64,000 nt of DNA, from the NCBI RefSeq assembly GCF_019703515.2, contig NC_059359.1, forward strand, positions 2,200,001-2,264,000, read 5' to 3'. Positions 11,574-37,908 of the stretch are shown here, piece after piece (position 1 is the stretch's first letter; every line of letters starts with the position of its first letter). Under the pieces are notes generated by a model. That model did not search any database and had not been told where the DNA came from. It saw nothing but the letters and a program-made list of their open reading frames with translations. The stretch comes from Myxocyprinus asiaticus. Taxonomy: Eukaryota > Chordata > Actinopteri > Cypriniformes > Catostomidae. The position numbers and the translations under genes are program-made.

Positions 11574-13450
11574 CAACATCGGATACTAGGATACTCAGTG
11601 ATAGGACACTATAACTATAGAAGCTCACAATTCATTTGAATTTTAGTCTAGATTCTACCAAATTTACCACTCCTTCATGCTGCTTGAAAAAAAAAAGATA
11701 AATATAGCTTAAAAAAAAAAACATTTTATATATATATATATAAATAACATAACAATATTTGAGGTATTTGACCATATTCTGTAACTATAATTTTACTAGT
11801 AATATCTTAGGAAACTAAATTGCCCCCTTTCAATTTGTTCATGTTACAGCCCAATTGTGAAATATCTAAATCCACCAAAGGATATTACAATTCCACTTGT
11901 GCAAGTAGAGACATAATTGAAGTGTTTTTCAGGAAACCAGCCAGTACACATCACATCGTTTCCAGTAAAGCTGCAGAAATGGGTCTGAGACATGCGACAC
12001 AACACGCTCCCATGAGTTTCTCCTGCATCACAACATAAAGGCAAGACAGAGCAAATGAACCTCCATGGGGAGAGAGAGAGATTCAGCACGTGGGCGAGGT
12101 ACTTCCTGTTTTCATTGTGTTAATTATCCTCGTCTCCAGAGGATGACATATATCTCAAAAAAAGTTCAAGACAGTGACAAGAGCAGTACAACAAATGCGA
12201 CAACCCCACATACAATAAATAATCAACCAAAATCATAATCCGTATGCTTTATTACTCGTCAAGATTACAATGGTTATATAGCATATTTATTACATTTAGC
12301 ATTTCAAATTTAATTTCATATAGCCTTTAAAGAAAGAGTTCAACCAAAAGTTAAAAGTTCTGTCATAATTTACTCCCCCTCATGTTGTTTTTCAGAAAAC
12401 AAAAGGAGAAAGAATATTCACGTAGCTCTTTTCCATATAACAACACTTCATAGTATACACTATATGACTCAAGCGCTCAATTCCAAGTCTTCTGAAGTCA
12501 CATGATAGCTTTGTGCGAGGAACAGATCAAAATTTAAGCTGTTATTAACTTGTAATCTTCCCCTCTGCAAAAGCTCTGAAATCTTATTTGCGATTCTTAT
12601 ACATACTAAAAACAAATTGTTCAACAAACTGAACAAAAGCAAACAAAACTGTAAAAAACCAACATTAGTAGCACACTGTTGCATAGGGGATTATTTTACG
12701 TAAACAAGATGTTTGGTACAGTTATCTGCGTAATGACTATTTCCTGTTTAAATTCCAGTTAGAATCTCTGAAGATATCAGACCTTTGAAAGCAGTACAGT
12801 TCAGTCTTAAGCTGTTTTAGTGCTCGATGCATTTCTGCAAAACTCCTCCCTTGATGATTTATTTTGGAATACTACAAGTGACACTGAGGGACGTTATAAA
12901 TTATAGAGAAAGTTCCAGTTTCAACGGACTGAACCACAACCAAACCGACACACCTCTAGTGATCTCTAGTGGTCAAAAAAGAAAGAATTACAGTTCAGGA
13001 AGAGCTCTGTGGCAGCAAATTAACACCCCATTAACATTTTCCCAAGCGTTTTAACATTCCAGGACATCTGAGAGAAAATATGAGGAACAAAAAGACGGAC
13101 ACCATCCTTTCGTAATGGTTCGTATAAGCGAGGATGAGCAGTTATTTGTGTGTTTAATATTTTCCGCTGATCTACTCTGATCAGTATTCTGGTTGCAGTG
13201 GCCAGAGGAAGATCAAGAGGAGGTGGGAGGGAGCGTCTCACTGCACCTCATCCTCTTCTAACTGCACATTGCTAAGCAACTGCTTGAAGAAACAGGGAAT
13301 CTGCACAGTGTTTGGTGGAAAACTTGCGAAAACAGTGAAAAATTGATTCTGTTTTGGCCATTCTTGGAATCTTATTTACTTAGCATAGTTACTGAATTTA
13401 ACAGGTTTGGAAGAAATTATGTCATAACTGAAACAGATATACAGTACATA
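11574..13450. other. Non-genic interval
   Basis: About 12330-12560 resembles, in reverse, the repeat at 51290-51846 (agtcttctgaagtcac, cccctcatgttg). A short (TA)n lies near 11730. No exon was recognised; short frames at 11820-12090 and 12827-13241 show no family motif. Confidence 0.5.
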
Positions 13451-13453
13451 AAT

Positions 13454-13456
<3 letters not shown>

Positions 13457-13509
<53 letters not shown>

Positions 13510-13512
13510 TAC

Positions 13513-13571
<59 letters not shown>

Positions 13572-13608
13572 ATATATGTATACTGTTTTTATACATATAT
13601 ACTTATGC

Positions 13609-13654
<46 letters not shown>

Positions 13655-13776
13655 ATTTATATATATAGTGTATATATATATTTTTTTCAGTATATACAGT
13701 ATACAAACATACTATATATATTTATATATGCACACAAAAATACAGTATGTATATATATATACAAATATATTTATAT

Positions 13777-13837
<61 letters not shown>

Positions 13838-13866
13838 TGTTTATGTACATACTGTATTTATATACC

Positions 13867-13902
<36 letters not shown>

Positions 13903-14050
13903 TATAGTATGTACACAAACAATATGTACATATACATATGTATGTACATATATATACATATATGTATATATATATATATATATACTGTGTTTATATACTG
14001 TATATATATATACACACATATACACAAACAATACAGTATGTACACAAACA

Positions 14051-14083
<33 letters not shown>

Positions 14084-14096
14084 CTGTGTTTATATA

Positions 14097-14157
<61 letters not shown>

Positions 14158-14230
14158 AACAATACAGTATGTACACAAACAATATGTATATACATATGTA
14201 TATATATATATATACTGTGTTTATATACTG

Positions 14231-14278
<48 letters not shown>

Positions 14279-14593
14279 TATACGCAAACAATACAGTATG
14301 TACACAAACAATATGTATATATATATACTGTATTTATATATAAACAGTGTATATATATTTTTTCAGTATATACAATATACAAACATACTATCAATATATA
14401 TGCACACATAAATACAGTATGTATATATATATATATTGTATTTATACATATTTATTCATGCATATATATATATATATATATGTTTGTATACTGTATATAC
14501 TGAAAAAATTTATATACACTGTATATATAAATACAGTATATATATATACATATTGTTTGTGTATATACTGTATTTATATACTGTACACACACA

Positions 14594-14626
<33 letters not shown>
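13457..14626. repeat. Large (TA)n compound microsatellite with ~130-bp higher-order units
   Basis: About 1.2 kb of TA/TG/CA dinucleotides. A module containing atacagtatgtacacaaaca recurs at 14031, 14162 and 14291, a spacing of 129-131 bp. Long reading frames on both strands (up to 386 codons of I/Y/H/T) are dinucleotide artefacts. Confidence 0.95.
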
Positions 14627-14629
<3 letters not shown>

Positions 14630-15300
14630 AAATGACTGCACATGCATTTCATCAGTATAGTTTGGTCTTTAAAAAAGCAACATCCTTGTCAATGAATAAT
14701 GCAAATTTTTCACGTGTTTGAGATCTTTTAAATAAAAAGTTTAAATTGATTTTTAACCAATTAATACATTTTTTAACAAACTAGTGGATAAATTGAGTCA
14801 ACTCATTGCATTAATTATATATGTGTTCCAAATGTTTTGTATGAATAGTGTACTCATGCTCTTTTTCTTTCAAATAAATAACACATTATGTATAATGCAA
14901 AGTTATTCATTTCTTTTTAAGTGTAGTTTTGTGACCACTGTTTGGGTATTATATTAGTCATCAGCCTCACTGATCTCCTGATGTTGATATCAGCCACTGA
15001 AAACACATACCGGTCGACCACTAGACATAATTAATAATTGTGTTTAAAATGAAACATTGCAGTCAGTCAAAGCTGTCAGGTGACTTTTATTTTGCATAGT
15101 AGAAACCCAACAGGCCAAGCCTCAGCAAACAAGGACAAATGCCTCTACATTTACACAGAAATGCCCTTTCTTTGCCCTGTCGAGTCTAATTTTATTCATC
15201 CTACAAACTCCTGACACTCTTCAAATACATTGATCAAGATAGAGAGGTGAGGGAAAATTATTCCTTATTCAATCATACTCAAATTAGTATGGAAAGACAA
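14627..15300. other. Non-genic interval with a hAT-like terminus
   Basis: ggtcgaccacta at about 15013-15024 matches the right terminus of the TAGAGGTCGACC element family (28085-31201); its partner end is not visible here. Confidence 0.35.
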
Positions 15301-15309
15301 GTTGCCCTG

Positions 15310-15890
15310 TTTTGTTTGGCAGTCCTGTCTCAAAATTAGTGAACCATTTTCCTGACGGATTCAACTCAAGAGGCTTGGAGCTCAATCAAGTGGAAACTGG
15401 GGATGGCAATGGGGGTAGAGGGGCCGTGCACTCGGGCAGAATGAGGCAATTGTTCAACTTACTCTTTGAGTTTGCTTTGATATCAATGCAATGAGCCCCA
15501 ATAAAAATATACAGATGCAACTGAGCTTTTGCTCACAAGTTGAAAACTTCGACCTTAACGAATCATCTGCGTGATTGCCTCTGCGATTAAACGACTCAAA
15601 CAAATGCAAAAGTTTGGCTTTGGTCCCAATACAACAGGTTTTAAGTACATTAGTGCTGTTGCTGTACAATGAATTGTTTTGTTTAAAAGAGGCAACAGCA
15701 GATGCATGTATTGTACTACCTAAGCTGTTCTTTTTCTTTCTAATTTTCCCTTCAACAATTAAAAAGCATGCAGACAAACTCCCAGCGTCTCTATTGTGTC
15801 GCAGGTCTTTTCTCATGCATGTGTGTGAATGCAAGTCTGAGCTGCAGATAATCACACTTTCCAAAGAAAGGCTGAGTCGTGCAAAGTAGT
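15310..15890. other. Single-copy, GC-balanced island; candidate conserved non-coding element
   Basis: This stretch contrasts with its AT-rich, repeat-laden surroundings and is not repeated in the window. A 146-codon frame on the minus strand (15454-15894) overlaps a 104-codon frame on the plus strand. Neither has a recognised domain, and both probably reflect base composition. Downstream position relative to nkd2 would suit a distal enhancer, but this is inference only. Confidence 0.25.
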
Positions 15891-16533
15891 GCAAGTGTCT
15901 CTATATGAGCAAGAGAAGACATCAGTGGAACATCTCTTGCAAAAGTGTTCTGGGAATGAGTGTAGTCTAATGACATCATCATAACAAGTGACCATATCTA
16001 GTGGTTGACCGATATAGCCAAAATCTAGAGAACAGGCAGGCCAATAGCTGATACAATGCATATATTTACCCGATAATGACATCTGCATATTTTGGAACTT
16101 GGGTCAATGACGTGACACTCGTTTTGTGGTCCAGATCTATTAAATTATTCAAAAAGTACATTAAACATCCAATTAACACAAAACAATTATTTGAATAAAC
16201 CTGTTCTGTAATGAACATGTTTTCAGTTACTGAGTTCAAAGTCATTTTGGTATTTTTTCTGGGGCTTAAAATAAAAATGTCATGTGGTGCAACCGTCCGG
16301 AGACAGTAAAAAAAAAAAAATTAAAATAATAATAATAAAAGTCTCATTAAAAGCTGAAATTCTTGAAAAAAAGAAGTTGGCATGGGTAGTGCAGAATTTT
16401 TTATATTTTTATTATCATTTATATATATATATATATTTACTTATTTTTTAAATATATATATATTTACTTTATTTTAAAAATATTTTTTTAATTGATTAAT
16501 ATATTTTAAAAAACATTTTTTGTCATTTTGACC

Positions 16534-16565
<32 letters not shown>

Positions 16566-17200
16566 ATTAAATTAAACATCAATATTTTGACTTTTTTAAT
16601 GAAAAGACACATTTAGTTTAGGTCATACTGTACGGTGTAACCCTGAGAAAACATTTTGATATTCTTGACTCAAAAATGCATGATATTTGTAAAAACATAT
16701 ATATATATATTTTTTTTAATGAAAATACTGAGTAAGCTGCGTGCAATCTCATGTGTTCAGTTTTAGTATTTTAAAGTATTTGAATACCATTTACTTGATG
16801 TTACACCACATGGCATTTGTATAGTCAATAAATGTATTTATTTATTTAAATGCTGTTTTTCACACATTTGTGAAACCAACTAGACAAAAAGATTATATTT
16901 CTACGAACTCACCTCAGACATCCTTAATTGACCAGATGGAATGACCATTAGGCTGCTGTTAATTGTCCATTTGGGTAAAGTTAATCTCAAAATAGCCAGT
17001 TATCGACAGACATTTATTACTAATTATAACCCCCCAATCTACATATATACAACCTATATTTTCTCTCCAGAGAATATGTATCATAAAATACGTTTGACAT
17101 TACTATTTCAGCTGTCAATAAAATCTATGCATGCACTATTGCACATCGTTTCTGCCCTGCAAGTTGAGTTACAAAATGTCAAGTGCCAAAATTAAGTATG
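15891..17200. other. AT-rich interval with homopolymers
   Basis: Contains a hAT-like left end (tagtggttgaccgatata) near 15999, (A)n at about 16530-16560 and several TA runs. No gene was found. Confidence 0.4.
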
Positions 17201-17560
17201 GTGGTTCCTACCTTGTGTTTTGGGTCGCGTCAGCGTCCCTGTTGCGCTGCGCGCTTTTGCGCAAATCAAGGAATGTGGGTAACCGTGTGAAAGTGGCAAC
17301 GCTTTACTTGCATTATTTTACCACTTCCACCCCACTCCGAACTGAAATAGGCAGTTGTCAATGGCAGAGGAGGGTCTCTTGAGCAGCACAAAGCGGGCAC
17401 ATTTGCATTCGGCCGACCCTCCCCTCGCTTTTCACGGGTGTCATTGTGTGGCGCGGTCGGGGTCCTTATTTGCCCCCCGATTAAATCCTCACGGGACTGC
17501 GCTCAAAAGCGCGTTATTACCAATTATACAGTCTGCTAATATGACACATCTGAACTAAAT
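17200..17560. other. CpG-rich island without recognised gene
   Basis: CpG dinucleotides are frequent (ggtcgcgtcagcgtccctg; gtgtggcgcggtcggggtcc) against an AT-rich background. No recognised exon or promoter element. It may be an unidentified repeat or a regulatory island. Confidence 0.3.
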
Positions 17561-18113
17561 ACAACAACAAATATACAAACAAACTTAGTTGTTGTAAACA
17601 ACAAAGCCTAAATATGTATGGAGACAAAACAGCAACATGTGTCAGTAAATAAAAGTCGTGGTCAACATTTCAAAGTTTTCAGTTACCATGTATTAACTTT
17701 TATAAAATAAATATAATTCTATTTAACCATTGCTAATAGACCAAAAAAAAAAAAAAAAAGAAGATGCAAGTTTTATGGATTATAAAATCTAAATCTGCCA
17801 CCTAAAATCGTATTTAAAACTTTTAACTTTAAAAAAATAAATAAAATGTATAGACAAATTGTTGAGAAGGATATAGCAAAAAGGGGCGGGGCCCATCTCC
17901 CTTAATAGTGTATAAGTGACACCCCTATTTAAAGTTGGCACAACCCCCTTTCGGTGTAATCCCGCCCATTCTAAAGCAACTCCGCCTTCTTTTGGAGATT
18001 TCACCCCCATTTGTGGACCAGTGTTAGAAAAGTGTAATTCTCTAGTGTCACCACACGATGTCACTGGAGTACGCTGAATACACCGCATGTATGTCTCGTT
18101 TATGACTAGACCA
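17561..18113. other. Non-genic interval
   Basis: Contains a poly(A) run near 17742 and, at 17880-18015, a decayed array of C-rich words (cccgcccat, actccgcctt, tcacccccat) spaced roughly 20 bp. No gene was found. Confidence 0.4.
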
Positions 18114-18273
18114 GGGACTCGTTTCCCAATAACGTTCCATCTTAGCGATTAAGAGCGTTTTCTCCAAGCGATTTTTACGAACTTTTGTTATTTTTTACGT
18201 GCGTTTCCCAAAACAGCACTTAAGATGAACGTGTGAGGATTCGCTTAATGTGCTTCTTAAGACAGTTGCTGTC

Positions 18274-19140
18274 TGTGATGAGAAGGAGGGCGTGGCCAGG
18301 CCGTGAGGACGCCAATCAGCCGAGAGGGGGATAAAGATGAGCCAGAGGCACCAGTTTGAGAGAGAGAGACACATGCTGCCACAGTGTGTGTCAGTGTGTT
18401 TAAGTTGTTTTAAGATGATTTATGTCATTAAAATTTTCATTGACTGCTCAGCCGGTTCCCGCCTCCTCCTTGCCAATCCTTACCCATTACATTGGTGCCA
18501 AAACCCGGTAAGGAGGAGGGATGCGCTGTCGTCTGCCAGGGGACAGAGGAGTCGCTGCCGGCTGCCGGGAGTCGGAGGAACCGCTGCCATCCGCCAGGAA
18601 GGGGAGGAGCCATTCCATCCGCCAGGGGTCGGAGGACTCGCTGCCATCCGCCAGGGGAGGAGCGGCTGTTGTCCGCCAGAGAGCGGAGGAGTGGCTGAGG
18701 ACCAGGCGACGGCGTGTCCGGAGACCGGCGAGCGAGTTTTCTCTCTCTCTGTCCCTCTCCCTCCCCTCATCTCTTCCAGGGCTCCAAAGAGGTGGGGAAG
18801 ACCTGCCGGCAGAAGGACGGCCAGAAGGGCAACACCTCCCCCCCAGGAAGGGAGGGGAGGGGAGTACGTCACACCGGAGGTTTTCCCAGCCTGAATCGGG
18901 TGGTGGAGGATTGTTACGAGGAGGAGGGCGTGGCCGGGGCGTGAGGATGCACGCCCGATGCTGAATTGTCCTAATCAGCTGGGAGGGGGATAAAGACGAG
19001 CCGGAGGCGCCAGTTAGACAGAGAGACACACGGCCGCTGTGTGTGTGTGTCTGTGTGTTTAAGTTGATTTATGTCATTAAAAGTTTCATTGACTGCTCAG
19101 CCGGTTCCCGCCTCCTCCTTGCCCATCCTTACCTGTTACA
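18274..19140 (+). mobile_element. Small nonautonomous LTR retrotransposon, complete with target duplication
   Basis: Two related LTRs (about 18274-18491 and 18912-19140) both begin TGT-GA/TTACGAG and end TTACA. They share cagccggttcccgcctcctc and an ataaag promoter-like stretch. The host flanks are a perfect 5-bp duplication, CTGTC, at 18269-18273 and 19141-19145. A tRNA primer-binding-site-like tggtgccaaaacccgg follows the 5' LTR at 18493, and a purine-rich ggtggtggagga precedes the 3' LTR. Only about 420 bp of internal sequence is present, with no gag or pol, so it is a nonautonomous (TRIM-like or internally deleted) copy. The 185- and 180-codon frames here are GC-rich overlaps, not genes. 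Relatives occur at 48368 and 53706. Confidence 0.85.
18520..18700. repeat. GC-rich ~36-bp internal minisatellite of the LTR element
   Basis: The words ctgccatccgccagg, ggtcggagga and ggagtcgctgccg recur imperfectly several times between the primer-binding site and the 3' LTR. Confidence 0.6.
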
Positions 19141-19570
19141 CTGTCCATAAACGGGAAGTGCTGAAATGTGATCGTATAGTGCTGCTCGTCATTGCAACTT
19201 CATTATATTTGTGCGTAACTGTATGGTCCTGCTAATCACAACAAGTATTAATTGAATATAACGTGGTTCATAATAAAATAAAACGTATGTATACTGATAT
19301 TAAATGAGCATAAAGTGTAGCTATAGATATTTAAATTGTATTAGCTGTAATTTTACGATTGTCCTGCAGGTGTCTGCATAAGTCTGTGTCCTATGATGCT
19401 CTTAGCGCTGTACGATTACTCCAGAGCACTCGTTAATTTACGAGCATTTTCAAGTACTACTTAAGTTATGATGCTTTTGGGAAACGGGCCACAAAACTAA
19501 GATGAATCGTAAAATGGATTGTACGATCTACTTAGGCTTACGATGTTTTTGGGAAACGAGGCCCAAAGCT

Positions 19571-20000
19571 TTAAAGGTGCTGTAAGCGAATGGCTCATTT
19601 GAACAAACCTCTAACATAAATATTAAATTTCGGCACCTAACTTGACCCGCACCGTTTGTGCTACAGACAAGAAAGACTACCTGATTGTGCGTTTACTTTT
19701 CTAAGCAATCAAACATACGAGGTTTGCTTGGCAAATGATGAAACGAGTCAAAAATCCCAAAAACTTGCATTGAAGGAGACACCAAAGCCACACTACCTGA
19801 CAGATATCACTGAAATAGATGACATTACAAATCACACATCTCTGTGACAGTCAGTGCAAGGGAGCGGCCCGCGCTTTTTTGCCAATCAGAAACGCCCTCT
19901 TCCTGTCAGTCATTTTGCGCATTCACGTTTGCTGACATCGGATTGGCTGGCATGTCTTTGGAAGGCGGGGTTTGGAAAGAGGGTGTGTGGTTAAATGGAT
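19571..20000 (+). mobile_element. MITE with TTAAAGGTGCTGTAAG end, left copy
   Basis: It begins ttaaaggtgctgtaagcga. About 19798-19935 (gatatcactgaaatag, gccaatcagaaacgccctct, cctgtcagtcatttt) matches the reverse complement of 21340-21560. It has about 190 bp more near its outer end than the right copy. It lies downstream of the nkd2 stop codon. Confidence 0.65.
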
Positions 20001-20310
20001 GCGCCTTACAATAAAGGTTACAGTTTATTAGTGGGGATTTTGAGTCATTGCAGTGAGTGACCAATTAAATTAATTCACTGATTCGCTCAGTCACAATTTC
20101 TGCGACAAATGAGTGTGTACAATGTGTTATAAGTCAGGGATTTTCAAAGTTTTTTTTAAGTTGACAGATTTGTATAGCGCTTTTTGCTTTGATTCAATTC
20201 TAATGAGGAATTTGCCTCGTGTAATCCTGATTTTTGACCAAAGTTAGTGTATTCAGTCTTTTAATTGAGAAAAGGAAAGAAGGATACTTAATGCACTAGA
20301 TATTAAGAAT

Positions 20311-20316
20311 TTTATT
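20311..20316 (-). terminator. Possible nkd2 polyadenylation signal
   Basis: On the minus strand this reads AATAAA, about 380 bases beyond the nkd2 stop codon. The region is AT-rich, so the hexamer could be chance. No transcript data are available. Confidence 0.35.
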
Positions 20317-20694
20317 AAAATATATATAAAAAGCAAGAACATAGATGCATATGTATAAATCATGATAAATATGCATATGCAGTATAATCATACAGTAAAA
20401 TGTTTATATTCATATAGTTATTATTTTTAAACATATAGGAAGATATTTTAGCATTAAAACTGGCAGTGGTGATATTTCCTCTATAGTAAGAGTGGGAGAC
20501 CTTCAGTCCACGGCAGGTCTCCTAATGGAGAAATAGCCTTTTTCAGAAAAGCTACAAAGCAGCACCATTCACCTGAGATCCACATATAGTAGAAAATATT
20601 TGTAGAGACGTTGCCACACAATACCACATCTGAAAGGCTGCTCAGCTCGTTCTGCTGCAGTCCTTCAGTGAGCAGGGCGATGTGTTACAGGAAG

Positions 20695-34335
<13,641 letters not shown>

Positions 34336-34883
34336 CTGCAGGAGAACATGAAACAAACAGGTGTGAGATGTTAATATTGAAAGTCTGGGTCTGAACAGTC
34401 CGATCTATACATAAAAGACATTTGAAAAGTACCAAAAAGAAATGATTAAGGCCTGGTTAAAAGTTTCCAAGTCAGTTTTAATGTGACCTTCATGCAACAA
34501 GAAGAACAAAAAAAAAGTTTAAATCTCTTAGTTTTAATAAAAATCAACCCCTGGGACATGAACTTGGCTGAAGCTGAAGAAACCCCCTATTCAGTATGTA
34601 ATATTTTGCAATAAACTCCAAATACATTGTGTTTACACATATTCAATGTTTTAAATCAGTTGTTTTCTATTGCAATGTTTATATTCGATTACAATTATAA
34701 TTTACAATTAACCCTTAAACGAATACCTGGGGTCTTTGGTGACCCGGGACCTCATTCCAACACCTTTTCCCTTATCCTCAAACGAAGAGGATAAAAAAAA
34801 AGAGGCAAAATTGTAAAAAAAAATAATAATAATAATATTTTTTTTTTTTATAACTTCTTAATTACAAAAAGTGTATAGGGTCA
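34336..34883. other. nkd2 5' intron with a piggyBac-like end
   Basis: No exon found. From 34708, ttaacccttaaacgaatacc and tttggtgacccgggacct resemble the end of a TTAA-inserting element, ending at the next TTAA element at 34884. Confidence 0.4.
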
Positions 34884-35910
34884 TTAACCTTTTAAGCTCT
34901 GAATGTTTTTTTAATGATTTCCTGTTTCAGAGACATACCCAAAATTAAAGGCTTATAACTCAATGAAAAAAATGAGTAGTGTCAAGTGTTTCAAGTGTTG
35001 GTTTCATTGTATAGAAAACTTTTCAAATGTTTTAATGATTTAGATTATGATACATTTTGAGACTCTCAGCCTAAGAAACTCCTGAAAAATCATACAAAAA
35101 ATGTAGCCAAAAATGAACTTTATTTCTTATTTTTCTGATTTGACATTATATATCTCTGGGTGTAAATAAGGTGAAAAGTTATAGTGTTAAAAAATAATTT
35201 ATCACGTAATTTAAGTGTCCAAAAGTCTCTCCAAACAAATAAAACAATGACTAAAGGTTTGCATAGCATGCAGACATGATTTTATTAATGAGATTTCACA
35301 GAATGAGTTTCATTCTGTGCCATCTGAGTCATCATTGAGTCTGTGTCATGTATTTGGCGCCATCTCCTGGTGGCCATATGTAACATTGTGCTTCATGTGG
35401 ATTATCTAATGATCTATACATCTGATTACCTTGTGTGTGGACTCGTTTGGAAGATAATCACCTCCTCTAAGTAATGATATGTGATATTTTATATTCCGTT
35501 TATTTTCTTGAAGTAATAAGCGAAAACGCGGCATATAAGTAGCACCAACATAATTGTCAAAGACATATACTTATCTATTACTCACTATATTTTTGTCTGT
35601 GAGTAAAACAAATAGGCTGGTTGTATTCTACTTTTTGAGGGCTTTCCAACAACATATGACAAGTGACTATTTGACCGATTACAATAATATGTACAGTGCA
35701 ATTTCTTTTAAAATAAATGATCAAAATTGAGCACTTCTGATTTGTGTGCAAATATCAAAGCACTTTTTCAGTTTTGGTCATAATGCATACATGCATTGGG
35801 AAGTAGGGCTTCTAAGCTTTCAAACGATACATACTTTGTGTTGGTCAAGACTGTAGTTATTTTTTATATCCGAGCATAAAATTTAAAGACCAGAGATATG
35901 TAATCCTATC
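34884..35910 (+). mobile_element. TTAA-flanked non-coding MITE, family M, copy B
   Basis: TTAA (34884-34887) followed by CCTTTTAAGCTCTGAATG. The body matches copy A (3419-4470) in reverse and copies C and D in the same orientation, including tatttggcgccatctcctgg and gattaccttgtgtgtggact. No coding capacity is conserved among copies. Confidence 0.65.
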
Positions 35911-36384
35911 GCTTTTTTGTGCTTCCACAAATCATATTTTTAAGATTATTTCGTATGTATATAAGTTTACTGTCATATGATATAAATGTATTTATTTCAA
36001 GACAGTATACTCATGCATATTATATTATACACATTACAAATGCTATTTGTTACTCAAGGTGGTTGTTTCAGTGATTGACTTGATTTACATTTGACATTGC
36101 AGTTTGATGAAGAAACATCATGGAAGTAAACTATAGCAAGTGTAACACATGATCAGTATGATATGACTATTGTCATTTGGGTGAACTACTGAAATGATGT
36201 TATATTTGTGCATCTATTTAGACTCAATAAGTGCCTGAGAAAATACTTATGTGTATCTTATGTGTTCTGTGTTGCTCAAATATTTTGTTTACAGCCAGTC
36301 GCATCTCATAAATTGTTAGTGTGGAAGTAATGAATCCTGTTCTAGATTTGTTGCGTCATGTCTTTGATACTGTATATTAAAAAT

Positions 36385-36570
36385 AAAACGTAGTTCACTA
36401 AAGCACTGAACTGGTAAGCAGAAAGTTGTTGGTTCAATCCCCACAGCCACCACCATTGTGTCCTTGAGCAAGGCACTTAACTCCAGGTTGCTCCAGAGGG
36501 ATTGTCCCTGTAATGAGGGCACTGTAAGTCGCTTTGGATAAAAGCATCTGCCAAATGCATAAATGTGAAT
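36385..36570 (+). mobile_element. V-domain SINE
   Basis: A B-box-like ggttcaatcccc is followed by the conserved central block (ccttgagcaaggcacttaac, gtaagtcgctttggataaaa, gcatctgccaaatgcataaa) typical of fish V-SINEs. The minus-strand frame containing VGIEPTTFCL is SINE-derived. Confidence 0.85.
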
Positions 36571-37860
36571 ATATTCTATTCAATTATTTTCTAATTGTCT
36601 TGAAAATGTAACACTATCTGGGCATTTTGAGTTTTGTGGCTAGTATTTCTGGAGGAGAGGAAAGGAATGGGATGGAATGAAAGAAAGTTGAATGGATCTG
36701 GAGGAAGATTTTTATATTTCTGTGCAGTTTTGATAAGTATTCTAAGATTATTTCTGAGACATTATCTGCAGACAGATCCTCATACCTCACTGACGGGAAG
36801 ATTTTGAGGTTTTGTTGCCAAATAATCAGATGTAATTCCTCCAGAGTTGGCTGGGAATGATTCAATGTGGAATTGCAGGAATATGACTGACACTGAATCT
36901 GTTCCTGATGCTGTTTATGACTTTTCTGTTCTGAATAAATGATCTGTTGTCACCTATTCTGAACCACAAAAATGCACAGCCATATATTTGTGTACAAATC
37001 CAAACCTGCTCACTGTTGCACATCGTCAACTGTTTCTTTTTACTGAAGAAAGGGAAACTACAAACATCAGGTCCACTGGGGTGAAAAATCGTTGCAAACT
37101 AAGCCGTGCACTCCTCACTCGACTCCTCTTATCTAACTCTTTTAGCTCCTTAATGGACAACACTTGCTGTCTAGACGGTGTCTACAAGATAGCACCAGCA
37201 AGAATGAAGCTCTGTCACTGAGACAAACATCTCAAATACTCCAAAGAGAAACTGCGAAGTTGCAATTTACGCTGCGCCAGAGAACGTGTGAATCTACTGA
37301 TTTCAGTTGGGAGTAAAAATGCATGGGTTTGCAAAAGTGACGCTCTGTCATGCGACTAAACGTTAAGAAGTTTTAGTCTCGGCCTCAGACGGGACGTTCT
37401 AATCTGATCGGCTGGCGCTACACAACAAAGATGTGTTTACCAGGTACCAGGTAGCGCCTGTGAAATAATCAGGACTTATAACTTGTGGAAGGGCAGAAAT
37501 TCTGATCACAAATCATACACACATTTTCAGTATAATCTTTCAATGAGACTGTTACGCAATTTTTTGAATTATTTTATTTTTAAGCCAGTCTACTATTACG
37601 TCCCAATAGAGTGCAACAGTGCTCGCCCACTTTTTCAGCCGTCTTGGTTCAGGAAGTATTTTCCCCATTCATTTTGTTTCCCCATGGAACACAAATAGGA
37701 CAATTTTTGCAGAATCTTCATGCTTCTCTTTTCCATTTAACATAGTGACCATGTCTGTCAAGCTCCAAAAAGGACAACAAAATGCCAAAAATCACCATAA
37801 AAGTACCATAGAAATATTCCATACGACTTGTGCAATATTCCAAGTCATCGGAATTCTTCA

Positions 37861-37908
<48 letters not shown>

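Larger units (their letters stand above)
18114..19564. mobile_element. Nonautonomous DNA element with 16-bp inverted ends, split by an LTR element
   Basis: The ends gggactcgtttcccaa (18114-18129) and ttgggaaacgaggccc (19549-19564) are inverted copies with two mismatches. Internal sequence also repeats the theme (aagatgaacg/aagatgaatcg, tgggaaacgggcc). The LTR element at 18274-19140 sits inside it, so about 585 bp is the element itself. Confidence 0.6.

Noticed and set aside
13343..14721. Reading frames of 94-386 codons on both strands
   Set aside because: They are translations of (TA)n and (CA)n dinucleotides, open in several frames at once, with no domain.
15454..15894. 146-codon minus-strand frame
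   Set aside because: No recognised domain, overlapping open frame on the other strand, no flanking splice signals in an agreed phase; kept only as a single-copy island.
18337..19029. 185-, 180-, 147- and 130-codon overlapping frames
   Set aside because: GC-rich LTR and internal minisatellite sequence, open on both strands; no gag or pol motif.
36316..36522. Frame with VGIEPTTFCL
   Set aside because: Translation of the V-SINE, a common spurious peptide in fish gene sets.
37664..37690. Minus-strand MGK start near 37674 as the missing nkd2 first exon
   Set aside because: The continuation does not resemble the Nkd2 N terminus and the sequence is part of a dispersed repeat also seen at 48030.
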